From positions 1,883,056 to 1,947,055 of the forward strand of contig NZ_AP026830.1 of the NCBI RefSeq assembly GCF_026000775.1: a stretch of DNA of 64,000 bases, read 5' to 3'. The DNA comes from Vulcanisaeta souniana JCM 11219. Its GTDB lineage: Archaea; Thermoproteota; Thermoprotei; Thermoproteales; Thermocladiaceae. The position numbers and the translations under genes were made by a program. Positions 1 through 7,867 of this stretch are shown piece after piece (positions within the stretch are counted from its first letter, which is position 1; each line of letters opens with the position of its first letter). Below the pieces are notes generated by a model, which ran no database searches, was not told the origin of the DNA, and saw only the letters and a list, made by a program, of their open reading frames with translations.

Positions 1-459
1 AACGAGGGCGGAACCACCACCACTTATTAGGAATAGTACGTAATCACCACTCCCAACATTACTTACTAGGTCAAGTATTTTCATACCGGCGTTGATGCTT
101 GCCTCGGTTGGTAATGGGTGTGTCGATTCGAGAATCCTTATTTTCCGTAAATTACCTGGTGTTCCCTTGGGTACTACGGCAATGCCATCAATTATCTTGT
201 CATATGCCATATCCTCAATGGCTCTGGCCATACCTATTGAGCCCTTACCTATGGCTATAACGTAGAAGTCATCAACCTCGTGATCCATGATCCTCACCTT
301 ACCATTGTTAATACTAATAGCCCTTGATGCCCTGAGGTATAGGTCTGAGAACTTGAGAATGACGCCAAGTAAATCACTCAACACATCACCGCTGAATACG
401 GGAAATACCACGTGTATTGTTAATGGCGATTGATTTTTTAAGGATTGGGTTATTGACAT
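1..459 (-). CDS. Glycerate 2-kinase (MOFRL/DUF4147 family), C-terminus cut by window edge
   Basis: Reading leftward from an ATG at 457-459, the frame stays open to base 1 (153 codons). It contains the family's N-terminal helix, a nucleotide-site segment IAIGKGSIGMARAIED, the STHPLPTEASINAG motif and the glycine-rich LISGGGSALV. These are hallmarks of archaeal glycerate 2-kinase, which makes 2-phosphoglycerate in the branched Entner-Doudoroff pathway. The C-terminal MOFRL domain lies outside the window. The start is uncertain: a GTG at 409-411 lies about 25 bp from the AT-rich element at 431-440 and fits leaderless initiation better than the ATG, which lies only 6 bp from the divergent start at 466. 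Confidence 0.85.
   Translation of the reverse strand, partial: MSITQSLKNQSPLTIHVVFPVFSGDVLSDLLGVILKFSDLYLRASRAISINNGKVRIMDHEVDDFYVIAIGKGSIGMARAIEDMAYDKIIDGIAVVPKGTPGNLRKIRILESTHPLPTEASINAGMKILDLVSNVGSGDYVLFLISGGGSALV
430..441. promoter_or_regulatory. AT-rich TATA-like element probably shared by divergent genes
   Basis: A run of T followed by AA is the only TATA-like sequence between the two divergent genes. It lies about 28 bp upstream of the rightward ATG at 466 and about 25 bp from a leftward GTG at 409-411. This is inferred from spacing only. Confidence 0.4.
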
Positions 460-465
460 AACCGT

Positions 466-1041
466 ATGATTGAGACCGAGAGACTTAGGACCAGGTTGAG
501 GGAACTGGAGGAGGTCAAGGATGAGGTAATTGGAACTGGGGTTAAGGTGAATAGGTTATCCAAGTCAGTGATATATTCATTAATAAGGGATGATGTCGAG
601 ACAGCACGCAAACACATTGGAGATATGCAGAGACTTGTTAATAAGCTCAGGGACTTAATAACCAAGTACCCAATGTATTATAACAATGCCGTCATTAGCC
701 TTCAGGAATATGTTGAAGCAATGACCATGTGGTTCTTCATAACAGAGAATAGGATACCGGGTCTCAGCGAGTTGGGTGTTGATGCCGAGCCCTACGTAAA
801 CGGCATTGCTGACTTCACGGGCGAGCTCAGTAGGAAGGCCACTGAGGAAATGATTAAGAATAACCTAGACTTTGCGTTGAGGGCTAAGAGAGTGATGGAG
901 GAATTGTACCTGGATTTACTCAGTCTCGAGCCTAGGGATTACGAGATGAGGAAGAAGGTTGATTATGTATCGTCTAACATTAATTGGTTGAATGAGAAAA
1001 TATTCTATAAAACATTAAATATTAGGACAAATCAGGAGTAA
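466..1041 (+). CDS. Translin family protein
   Basis: A 191-residue all-helical protein. The C-terminal part has the translin/TRAX signature LRRKVD-like (here MRKKVDYVSSNINWLNEKIFY), and the length is close to that of eukaryotic and archaeal translins, about 190-230 residues. Family members form octameric shells that bind or cleave RNA and single-stranded DNA. The acidic residues needed by the TRAX catalytic subunit could not be assigned confidently, so binding versus nuclease activity is open. It starts at an ATG with a TATA-like run about 28 bp upstream and is divergent from glycerate kinase. Confidence 0.75.
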   Translation: MIETERLRTRLRELEEVKDEVIGTGVKVNRLSKSVIYSLIRDDVETARKHIGDMQRLVNKLRDLITKYPMYYNNAVISLQEYVEAMTMWFFITENRIPGLSELGVDAEPYVNGIADFTGELSRKATEEMIKNNLDFALRAKRVMEELYLDLLSLEPRDYEMRKKVDYVSSNINWLNEKIFYKTLNIRTNQE

Positions 1042-1170
1042 ATCATTAGGGACCTACACGTGATCGCCCATGGAGAAAGGCTTAAAAATCTTCTAAATTT
1101 CTCGATCTCGTGACCTCCCTTCACCGGAAATACAGAAAATGAACAAAGTTCTACAGTAAATACAGGTGTA

Positions 1171-1390
1171 AAGCTGAGAAAGGCCCTGACGTTTTGGGAC
1201 CTGCTCTTCCTATCAATATCAGGGATGGTTGGTAGTGGTTGGTTATTCTCGCAGCTTTAGCAGGCGCTGCATATGCTGGTCCAGCCTCATTAATATCATG
1301 GCTCCTAGCCGGCGTTTTCTTCATATTCATAGGCCTCTCATACGCCGAACTAGGCTGTTTCGGAATAAACGGCACATTTAAATACTTTTA
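1171..1390 (+). pseudogene. APC-family amino acid permease, N-terminal remnant
   Basis: A first frame reads LRKALTFWDLLFLSISGMVG and runs to a stop at the codon after CAG CTT. A second frame then continues with AGPASLISWLLAGVFFIFIG and LSYAELG up to a stop at about 1390. Together they reproduce the first two membrane segments and the AGP and YAEL motifs of APC permeases, separated by a frameshift near 1250. No good start is present and the rest of the gene is missing, replaced by the TnpB gene that follows. The intact permease at 17141 belongs to another branch, so this is not a recent duplicate of it. Confidence 0.75.
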
Positions 1391-1422
1391 AACTCTTCTG
1401 ATTACTTGACGAGTGGGGAAAC

Positions 1423-2388
1423 GTGGAGAAGCTGTATAAACTTAGTGGGTTCGCTAAGTTGAAGAAGTTGTCAAAGACCCTTAAGAGAACAGTAGTGTTA
1501 GAGGGATGGACCAACAGGACTGGTAGACAAGCTCTCAGAGAAATTACTGAAGCATATAGAAGTATGCTACAGGAAATGCTTGACTACGCCGTGGAGAATG
1601 GGGCCTCACAATCAACACTGCACAGAGTCTTCTACCACAGGTTTCGTGAACAATACCCATGGCTACCCACTAGGGTCATCAAGAGTTGCTATAGGGATGC
1701 TGTTAGGAGGGCTAAGTCCTTCAGGGAGTTGAAGAGGAAGGGATTAGCTAGGACAGATAAACCAGTAGTGAGAAACGTGACTATAACCTATTCTGATCTG
1801 CAAGATTGGAGACTAGAGAATGGCGTTATCAAGGTAAGGACTCATAGAGGATGGGTAGAGATACACTATAGGGGTCATAAACAGCTACATAGATACCTCT
1901 ATAATGGGTGGAAACTCTCTAGTGAGTTAAGACTTAAAATAAGTGGCGGAGGGGTTATTGTCTACTTGACGTTTACGAAGGACTTCGAGGTAGTGTATGA
2001 TTCACGCAATGTCGTGGCTGTTGATGTTAATGAAAACAATGTTACATTAGCTCTATTCAAGGATGAGAGTCTACATGAAGTCTATAGGATAGATACTGGT
2101 CTTGGAAGAATAGTTATTGCCTATGCTGAGAGGCGGAGAAGGATAACCAAGGGTAGGTCTACTAAGATTAGGAGTGTGAAGAAGGTGCTTAAGAAGCTTA
2201 GGGAGAGGGAGAGGAAGCAGGATGTAATCTATAAGACTTCCAAGATAATTGAGGAGATTGCAGAGAAGAATAATGCAGTTGTAGTTGTGGGTAATGTTCA
2301 TAAAGGTAAGAGGAGACTAGTTAATAACGTTAAGAAGAACACGTTAAGGCATAGAATTCACAAAGGGTTAGGAAGCCTCGCCCTTTAG
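1423..2388 (+). pseudogene. tnpB: TnpB (IS605 OrfB family), C-terminally truncated
   Basis: Starts at a GTG with a TATA-like AAATACTTTTAAA about 35 bp upstream and encodes 321 residues. It has the basic N-terminal region, RuvC-I (VVAVDVNEN, Asp present) and the region preceding the expected RHRIHQW motif. At LRHRIHK the frame runs into the terminal hairpin of the neighbouring leftward element and stops. RuvC-III and the zinc ribbon are therefore missing and the protein cannot be an active nuclease. The RuvC-II position reads VVVGN, with no Glu where one is expected. Basic residues are abundant, as in RNA-guided TnpB proteins. Similar proteins normally have about 400 residues. Confidence 0.8.
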
Positions 2389-3495
2389 GGCGGGGAGGTA
2401 TTTTAATGCCCAATGTAGTGGTACATTGTCTCTTTCTTCCTCAAACCCACACCTGGGGCACGCCATTATCCTAGCATGCCTTGTAGCCTTCACTAACTTT
2501 AACCCAGCCTCGCACCTGGGGCATACTGTACTGTAGAGTCTCCTCTCTTCCCAGTAGACGCCGTACCATGATAAGACATTCTCCAAATACTTCGCAAAGG
2601 ATCGCAGGGTTCTTTGTAGGCTTGACCCCCTTAGGCTCTCATCATTCGGTACATCAATGAGGACTAGTGGTTCTTTACCGTGCCTCCTGGCAATCCTCCT
2701 AACCCTCATGACAATCCTATCCACGGTTTGCTGAATCCACGACTTCACACCCCCACCCAGCGTCATCCTTATTAATGAGGAGTACACGTTAATCTGCCTC
2801 TGGGTCAGGCACCCCTGGTTGTAGAGGTTATCCCTCAGCATCATCAGCCTCCTGGCGTGTAGCCACCTGCCACCCCTGTTGGGTGACCTATACTTCTCAG
2901 TCTTTATCAGCCTGCCATCTCAGTAATGCACCACAATACCGTGGGAACTGTTGAGGTCGACAACCACGAGGAGTGGGTTCCTTGGCGATTGAACAATGCA
3001 CCTCCTGTGGAGGATTATTTGTACAACGAGCTTACCATTCCTCTCGAAAACCCTCACACTCTTCTCATCTGGCTTCTCAGCCAGCCTCTTGCTTAACCAC
3101 TCCAATGCGCGCTTAGGTATCTCAATCTCCACTTTCTTATTAAGCCTAAGGATTAGCCTCCCATCCTTTATGAAGGCACCCTTCCTTTCATGCAGGGCAT
3201 CAACCAGCGGTATGTTTAGTAACATGGAATGAGGCATTGGCGTCTCCTCTATCCCCTTAAACAGGTACATTGGGTCTCCCTCATCAATCAGGTGCCAGCG
3301 CCAGTATGATTTTACCTCCTCATTTATTCCCTTCAATACTTCCTCAGACGGCTTCAGCCCAAGCCTCCTAGCCCAGTACAGGTGGGATGCCAGGGCTTGG
3401 TACCTCCTAATGAATTCCAGAACCTCCCCATCCACCCTAGCCGTTAGCGTCAGGACTCTGAAGCCCTCCTCAACCCTCAGTGGCGACAATAACAA
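2368..3495 (-). pseudogene. tnpB: TnpB-like RuvC nuclease interrupted by one in-frame TGA
   Basis: Two leftward frames, 2920-3495 and 2368-2919, are in the same register and separated only by TGA at 2920-2922. Joined, they give about 375 codons. RuvC-I is VVVDLNSSHGIVVHY, and the stop falls where Trp is likely (HY-stop-DG). A basic arginine-rich region follows, then RuvC-II (LVLIDVPNDE, Asp in place of Glu), a zinc ribbon (CPRC ... CPRC) and RuvC-III (RDNVPLHWAL). The TTG start overlaps the end of the small AbrB-like gene by 26 bp. The last codons run through the terminal hairpin. A G-to-A change in TGG would explain the stop; otherwise the gene looks intact, so decay is recent or the base is an error. 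Confidence 0.75.
2376..2395 (-). repeat. Terminal hairpin of leftward TnpB element
   Basis: An inverted repeat of 8 bp arms (one G-T pair) with a TTTA loop sits across the 3' end of the leftward TnpB frame. It has the same form as the hairpin at 3805-3825 and marks the right end of this element family. Confidence 0.6.
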
Positions 3496-3619
3496 TCACC
3501 TCCCTATCTTCTTCATACAGTTTCCTCGCCCTTTGGGCCAGCTCCTTCGGGATGTAGATTATGAGTCTACCACCACCATGGCTTGAGATCCTAGCCCTAA
3601 AGATAAACTCCACACCCAC
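3470..3619 (-). CDS. Small AbrB/SpoVT-like protein associated with TnpB
   Basis: A 49-residue frame runs from GTG at 3617-3619 (or GTG at 3611-3613) to TGA at 3470-3472. It is a beta-rich sequence with EFIFRARI, GGGRLIIYIPKELA and VIVIVA, which resembles one swapped-hairpin AbrB-type DNA-binding unit. A TATA-like AAATTTATAAT lies about 26 bp upstream, so the transcript is probably leaderless. It overlaps the following TnpB frame, which indicates co-transcription. It may repress the element. The assignment rests on pattern resemblance only. Confidence 0.5.
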   Translation of the reverse strand: MGVEFIFRARISSHGGGRLIIYIPKELAQRARKLYEEDREVIVIVATEG

Positions 3620-3671
3620 GTACTAACTAGAGAACAAAAAAATTATAAATTTTTTGCTCCCTTAGGTATTA

Positions 3672-3835
3672 GGAGTTGGGCTGGGGCGAGCCTAGCAGGC
3701 AATGAGCCCCAGCCTCCCCGAGGCTGACGGCGGGGCCTGAACAGTGATGCCGACCCCGTGAGAGGCGCCTGAAGTATGAGAGACGCCCTAGTGGGGACAG
3801 AACCCCCCGCCCCTTCAGGGCGGGGAGCCGTCAGC
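3672..3835 (+). ncRNA. Candidate omegaRNA/right-end RNA of a TnpB element
   Basis: This island is strongly GC-rich in an AT-rich setting. It has a perfect 9 bp stem (3679-3687 with 3706-3714), a GGCG/CGCC stem (3764-3767 with 3784-3787), an 8 bp terminal hairpin (3805-3812 with 3818-3825) and a long-range 9-base complement (GCTGACGGC at 3723-3731, GCCGTCAGC at 3827-3835). The rightward frame through it has three stops but resembles TnpB C-terminal tails. TnpB elements are known to make a guide RNA from the 3' end of tnpB and the right end, and the architecture fits that. Function is inferred; the parent TnpB is broken. Confidence 0.45.
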
Positions 3836-3958
3836 GTAGTAACTATCCACAATATCTTCCGTGAGGAACACAATTGTGATAAACACAAGTACTGCGTTTA
3901 ATTTAAAAATTAACTGATTTCAGTAACTACGAATGTAGCATTTAGAATTGGTGATTAA

Positions 3959-4840
3959 ATGAGTATTGATACGAACCACTCCAATGATGCTGAGGAGTTT
4001 AGGAAAGTACTTAGGGTGTTGGTTAATGGCGAACGTGTTAATGTAAACCCCGATACTCTTAGATTGGCTGGGTTGAATAAGGTATTGCTTCATGTTCTTA
4101 GGATTGTTGATTATCAGGGGGATTTGCGGCGGGAACAGGAAGAGAGATTAAGGAGGATCATAAATATGGTTCGGGAGATCGAGTATGCGCTGGAGGGAAT
4201 TGACCATGCGTTTATCAAGTTAGTTAAACCCGTCATATACGTACCGGCGGATATTGATATACTTGTCAGGAAGGATCAAGTACTGCTTGCCACGATCAGG
4301 TTGATCAGGCGTGGTTATAGTGTTTTGCTTTATGAGCCTTATACAATAACTCTGGTTAAGGATGGAATTAATGTGGATCTCTATGTGCATCCATCAGCTG
4401 CGAGCCTGGTTTATGCCAGGGGTGAGGAGTTCTTAGACCTCAAAGCTACCGGTGAGTACCATGGCGTTAAGATAACGACTATAGAGAGACACGCCGAAGT
4501 CGTATTGGCAATACTCCACGCAGTTTACAAGGAGGGTATAATCACACTTAATGATGCGTTGACAGTAATGTTCTGGCTGAATAATGATGCAGTGAACCTA
4601 TGCGCTAGGTTGGGGTGCATGAATGCCATGGAGCTCGCCTTATCCGTGACTTACCTTGCAATAAGGAAATCATTGATTTTGCCATATAAGTTACCAATAA
4701 GTGTTTGGTTCACGTACCTATTAACGAGAACCCTAGGAAATAGGCGATATACGTCATCAATTCTGCAGGGGATCAAGAGAGTCGGCGACGGCAAATTCAT
4801 ACCTCAATTAATTAATAGAATCATGAGAACTAGTTACTAA
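3959..4840 (+). CDS. Predicted nucleotidyltransferase (NTP_transf_5-like)
   Basis: A 293-residue protein with a helical N-terminus and then a nucleotidyltransferase core: IYVPADIDILVRKD near residue 100 (the two-Asp metal motif), LIRRGYSVLL, and VDLYVHPS with a further Asp. This matches the uncharacterised nucleotidyltransferase group related to PF14907, whose substrates are unknown. A GGTGAT ribosome-binding site lies just before the ATG, so this message has a leader, unlike most genes here. It lies directly beside the insertion-sequence nest and has no operon partner. The family call is fair; no substrate can be given. Confidence 0.6.
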   Translation: MSIDTNHSNDAEEFRKVLRVLVNGERVNVNPDTLRLAGLNKVLLHVLRIVDYQGDLRREQEERLRRIINMVREIEYALEGIDHAFIKLVKPVIYVPADIDILVRKDQVLLATIRLIRRGYSVLLYEPYTITLVKDGINVDLYVHPSAASLVYARGEEFLDLKATGEYHGVKITTIERHAEVVLAILHAVYKEGIITLNDALTVMFWLNNDAVNLCARLGCMNAMELALSVTYLAIRKSLILPYKLPISVWFTYLLTRTLGNRRYTSSILQGIKRVGDGKFIPQLINRIMRTSY

Positions 4841-4949
4841 ATTCACGAGCCTGTACTCTGAGTTACAGCATTCTTAATGCTCATGAACCTGCAATCAAGT
4901 GATGATTAAGATTGCCTAGTCGTTGGCCTTAGGCATTGAATTGATTAAA

Positions 4950-5951
4950 CTATATGGCGTTGTATTCCGCGTATGAGTAGTTTATTAGGTCTTTGAGTGT
5001 TATTAGTCCAGGTCTTGCGCTTAGTACTCTTGGTATTAGGTTGACTATTACTGCTGCAGTGGCCGGGTCGCCGGGCGTTCCAGTGCTTCTCCACGTGATC
5101 GACGGCTCACCCTCAAGCCTAACCTCCTCAAAATCCTCACAACCAACACAAGCCCTCAACTCAACCCTAATAACCTCCCTACCACCAATGAAGCCACTTC
5201 CGTGACCAACAACGCCCTTAACCTGTCCAGGCCCAACCTTGAAGTACTGCGTCTCGTAATTCCTCTCCGCAATTAACGCCTCCTGACCCTCCTCAACCCT
5301 ATCCAGCCTAAGACCAATGATACTGGCTAGTAGTAGTACTGACTCTGGGAAGCCCACGTGAGCCGTTATCTCACCCCTACTCAACGCCTCGGTGAATTGG
5401 CTTGGTGTCATGCCAAGGCCAATCTTCCTCTGGAAAGAATACCTCCTCTTTGAGGCATCCAGGGATCTAATCACTGTGATTTTATTGAGCTTCGTTAATG
5501 CCACTGAAAGCACCGCGGGCAATGCGTCAAATACGAAACCTGGGTTAACACCGGCGCCAAGCACTGTAGCACCGTGATCCCTGGCGTAATTATCAATAAG
5601 CTCCGCGAGGTCTGGGTACCTATACCAGGGCCATGATAGGGTCTCGCACGTTGATACGACGTCGGTACCAACCCTAATCGCCCTCATTATCTGTGAATAG
5701 ACCTTATCGAAGTAACTACCGGTCGAGTGAAGAACAACATCCGGGTCAGAATCCTTGAGGACCTTATCGGCATCATTCTCAACCTTGATACCCAACGACT
5801 TACCTAAACCTAGTACATCACCAAGATCCTTACCAACCTTCTGCGGGTCAATATCAATCGCACCAACAACATCAAATCCCCTATCAAGGGCTACCCTAGC
5901 TATTAAATGACCAATGGGCCCAACACCATAGATAACAACCCTAGTTACCAT
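4950..5951 (-). CDS. Dihydrodipicolinate reductase-like / 2,4-diaminopentanoate dehydrogenase family oxidoreductase
   Basis: 333 residues. The N-terminus is a Rossmann fold (VVIYGVGPIGHLIARVA) with IDIDPQKVGKD after the second strand, suggesting NAD(P) binding. The middle has the DapB-like HSTGSY and GAGVNPGFVFD motifs. The C-terminal domain is that of the Ord-type 2,4-diaminopentanoate dehydrogenases. Archaeal members of this group are usually annotated as dihydrodipicolinate reductase, but the substrate in Thermoproteales is not established. It is transcribed alone, with a TATA-like ATTATAAACG about 30 bp upstream of the ATG. Confidence 0.7.
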   Translation of the reverse strand: MVTRVVIYGVGPIGHLIARVALDRGFDVVGAIDIDPQKVGKDLGDVLGLGKSLGIKVENDADKVLKDSDPDVVLHSTGSYFDKVYSQIMRAIRVGTDVVSTCETLSWPWYRYPDLAELIDNYARDHGATVLGAGVNPGFVFDALPAVLSVALTKLNKITVIRSLDASKRRYSFQRKIGLGMTPSQFTEALSRGEITAHVGFPESVLLLASIIGLRLDRVEEGQEALIAERNYETQYFKVGPGQVKGVVGHGSGFIGGREVIRVELRACVGCEDFEEVRLEGEPSITWRSTGTPGDPATAAVIVNLIPRVLSARPGLITLKDLINYSYAEYNAI

Positions 5952-6406
5952 TATAAACTACATCACCTTAAACGTTTATAATTATTATCATCACGAGAAC
6001 CTACGTTACGAATAATAAAGAATCAACGAATAAATTATCGTCCTATAAACCTGGCCTTAGGTTTAGCAAGCTCATCATTGTCTCAGCGCTTGGGAACCCT
6101 TCGTCACTATAGACTCCGTATACTTCCTCATATCGTCATCAGTATTAAATAATTTTCGTTATATTTCAAATTCCAATTCACATCCACAGTCACATTGCGC
6201 AATATTCTGCATTTAGACCCGAAATAATTAATTTAGAATCTTGTGAATAATTATCATGGAAATCACTCGTTATTGTCCATTATTATGATTCAATAAGTCA
6301 TATAATTCCTTGTAATTACCCATGTAAAAAGAGAATGGCTAGGTTCAGTTTTTTCAGCATTTATGGTCATGATTATTTATTAAGGATAGAATAGGTGGTA
6401 AGGACA
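5952..6406. other. Intergenic region with a short C-terminal gene remnant
   Basis: No complete gene is seen. On the minus strand about 30 codons (6043 to about 6135) read like a genuine protein end (VYSDEGFPSAETMMSLLNLR) before TAG at 6043-6045. The frame is closed by stops just upstream, so it is a remnant of an unidentified gene. The rest is AT-rich and includes the promoter of the Cren7 gene, with a TATA-like run at 6371-6384. Confidence 0.4.
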
Positions 6407-6589
6407 ATGGCGGAATACACAGGCTATATGGAGAAGGAGTACGATGTCGAGTGTGATGGACAGATAATGAAGCTTAAGCCGCTGAAGGTCTGGATGCTCG
6501 CACCAAAGGGCAGAAGAGGCGTGATAATTGGTCTTTTTAAATGCCCAAGCGGTAAGATCGTTAGGAAAGCAATTGGTAGGGTTGAGTAA
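6407..6589 (+). CDS. creN7: Cren7-type chromatin protein
   Basis: 60 residues. The C-terminal two thirds carry the Cren7 signature [19 protein letters not shown] followed by [11 protein letters not shown], an SH3-like beta barrel that binds the DNA minor groove and kinks DNA. Cren7 is the conserved nucleoid protein of most Crenarchaeota and is lysine-methylated in Sulfolobus. The ATG at 6407 lies about 30 bp after the TATA-like run. A GTG 12 bases earlier would add four residues and is less likely. The N-terminal strand pair carries a Cys (VECDG) unusual for the family. The gene stands alone. Confidence 0.88.
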   Translation: MAEYTGYMEKEYDVECDGQIMKLKPLKVWMLAPKGRRGVIIGLFKCPSGKIVRKAIGRVE

Positions 6590-6643
6590 GATCTTTACCT
6601 TGATGAAGTTATCTTTAAAATAAGTCCATATCTTAATCACGAA

Positions 6644-7162
6644 ATGCATAATTACAATGTAATTGAGGCGCTTACTGAGGAGTACGGATCAAGACTTATG
6701 AAAACTCTTCAACAGGTTTGTAGGTGCAAGCATGAGTATGAAAGAAATAGAGAACTACTGAGATTGCTCAGTATAAATGATAGACTTTCCCAATGTATAA
6801 AAACAAAGACTCCATGTAACCTAGGGTTTATTGAGGTCAGGACTACCAGGAAATTCTTTGGCACCCAAGTGGTCATCGTTATGAATGGCAGGGAATTAAG
6901 TATTGACGAATTTAATAAATTAATATCAGCAGCCAAGTTCTTCAAGGAGTGGTACGAGAATGACTGCTCAATCGATATATACATGCAACCACTAATAGGT
7001 GCTGATCATTATGATCAAATTAAGGAATTCCTAGTGAAAAATCTCGATAAGCTACAAACCGTGTGCGATGGCGCAATACCGAGCCTAAGCCTCAATGGCC
7101 TACCTATCTATGTATCTAACGGCATTATTAAGGCAATGAAAGAATTAACTAGGAAAGCTTAA
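6644..7162 (+). CDS. Uncharacterised protein, predicted operon partner of UMP kinase
   Basis: 172 residues, not recognised. It is mostly helical, with several Cys in the N-terminal half (residues about 26-60) and a central strand pair (RTTRKFFGTQVVIVMNGREL). There is no membrane segment or signal peptide. A TATA-like TATCTTTAAAATAAG lies about 28 bp upstream of the ATG. The next gene, UMP kinase, starts 27 bp downstream, so the two are probably co-transcribed. The Cys residues are not in a regular zinc-binding spacing. Confidence 0.55.
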   Translation: MHNYNVIEALTEEYGSRLMKTLQQVCRCKHEYERNRELLRLLSINDRLSQCIKTKTPCNLGFIEVRTTRKFFGTQVVIVMNGRELSIDEFNKLISAAKFFKEWYENDCSIDIYMQPLIGADHYDQIKEFLVKNLDKLQTVCDGAIPSLSLNGLPIYVSNGIIKAMKELTRKA

Positions 7163-7189
7163 GAAAGTACTACACCATGAAATCCACAA

Positions 7190-7867
7190 ATGCTCAAGGA
7201 ACCATTCACACTTAAGTTAAGTGGGCATCTATTCGACAATGATAACCTATTGCCTAGTTACGTGAATCTGATTCACGAGTTCTGGAAAAACGGTTACAAA
7301 ATGGTGGTGGTGACTGGCGGTGGTTCTCTAGCTCGCCGATACATAGAACTTGGTAGGAGGATGAATGCTAATGAAGCTATGCTAGACCTACTTGGCATAT
7401 CAGTTAGTAGGTTAAATGCCCAATTACTTGCTGCTGCCCTTAGCGACATTGCCTACATAACAATACCCACTAACCTGGATGAAGTCTTTAGGGCTTGGTT
7501 AACAGGTAAGTTAGTAATCACGGGTGGCTTTCAACCAGGGCAATCCACAGCCACCGTTGCATTACTCGTCAGTGAATTCCTAGGCATTAAAAAAATGATT
7601 GACTGCGCAAACGTTGATGCGGTGTATACAAGCGACCCAAGGATCGACCCAAACGCAAAGAGACTAAGTAAGGTAAGCATTGCTGAATTAAAGGATATGC
7701 TCAAGTCAAAGACTGTTGCTGGAACATACGACTTACTTGATCCATGGGCACTGGGCATAGCTCAAAGAAGTGGAATCACAATATTCGTAGTTGGTTGCAA
7801 TAAACCAGAGACATTAAGGAGACTTATGATTAACGGCATTAGTGAGGGAACCATCATCACACCATGA
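7190..7867 (+). CDS. pyrH: UMP kinase, archaeal type
   Basis: 225 residues of the amino acid kinase fold. Visible motifs are LKLSGHLF at the N-terminus, VVVTGGGSLARRYI (phosphate and UMP binding), the conserved helix with RLNAQLLAAAL, GGFQPGQSTATVA and the DAVYTSDPR segment. Archaeal PyrH phosphorylates UMP to UDP with ATP. CTP synthase further on at 35224 belongs to the same pathway. Its last 54 bp overlap the 3' end of the convergent HD gene. Confidence 0.9.
   Translation: MLKEPFTLKLSGHLFDNDNLLPSYVNLIHEFWKNGYKMVVVTGGGSLARRYIELGRRMNANEAMLDLLGISVSRLNAQLLAAALSDIAYITIPTNLDEVFRAWLTGKLVITGGFQPGQSTATVALLVSEFLGIKKMIDCANVDAVYTSDPRIDPNAKRLSKVSIAELKDMLKSKTVAGTYDLLDPWALGIAQRSGITIFVVGCNKPETLRRLMINGISEGTIITP

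Larger units (their letters stand above)
1391..3840. mobile_element. Nested IS200/IS605-type (TnpB) element remnants
   Basis: The segment contains a rightward TnpB cut at about 2361, a leftward AbrB-like plus TnpB pair (2368-3619), and a GC-rich rightward tail with a terminal hairpin (3672-3835). Each TnpB unit ends with a hairpin of the form CCCCGCCC...GGGCGGGG (2376-2395 and 3805-3825). The simplest reading is that the leftward element inserted into the C-terminal part of the rightward element, with loss of the interrupted stretch. No TnpA (Y1 transposase) is present, so neither unit could move alone. Outer ends were not defined precisely. Confidence 0.6.

Noticed and set aside
1423-2388. 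Active RNA-guided nuclease
   Set aside because: RuvC-III and the zinc ribbon are missing and RuvC-II lacks its Glu.
2920-2922. Recoding of TGA as Trp or selenocysteine (also TGA in the MFS pseudogene)
   Set aside because: TGA ends other intact genes in this window, for example at 15648-15650 just before the next start. No SECIS-like structure was seen, and the MFS gene also has frameshifts. Mutation is simpler.
3643-3888. Minus-strand open frame across the GC-rich island
   Set aside because: It is a by-product of GC-rich sequence; the hairpins and the tail similarity in the other strand explain the region.
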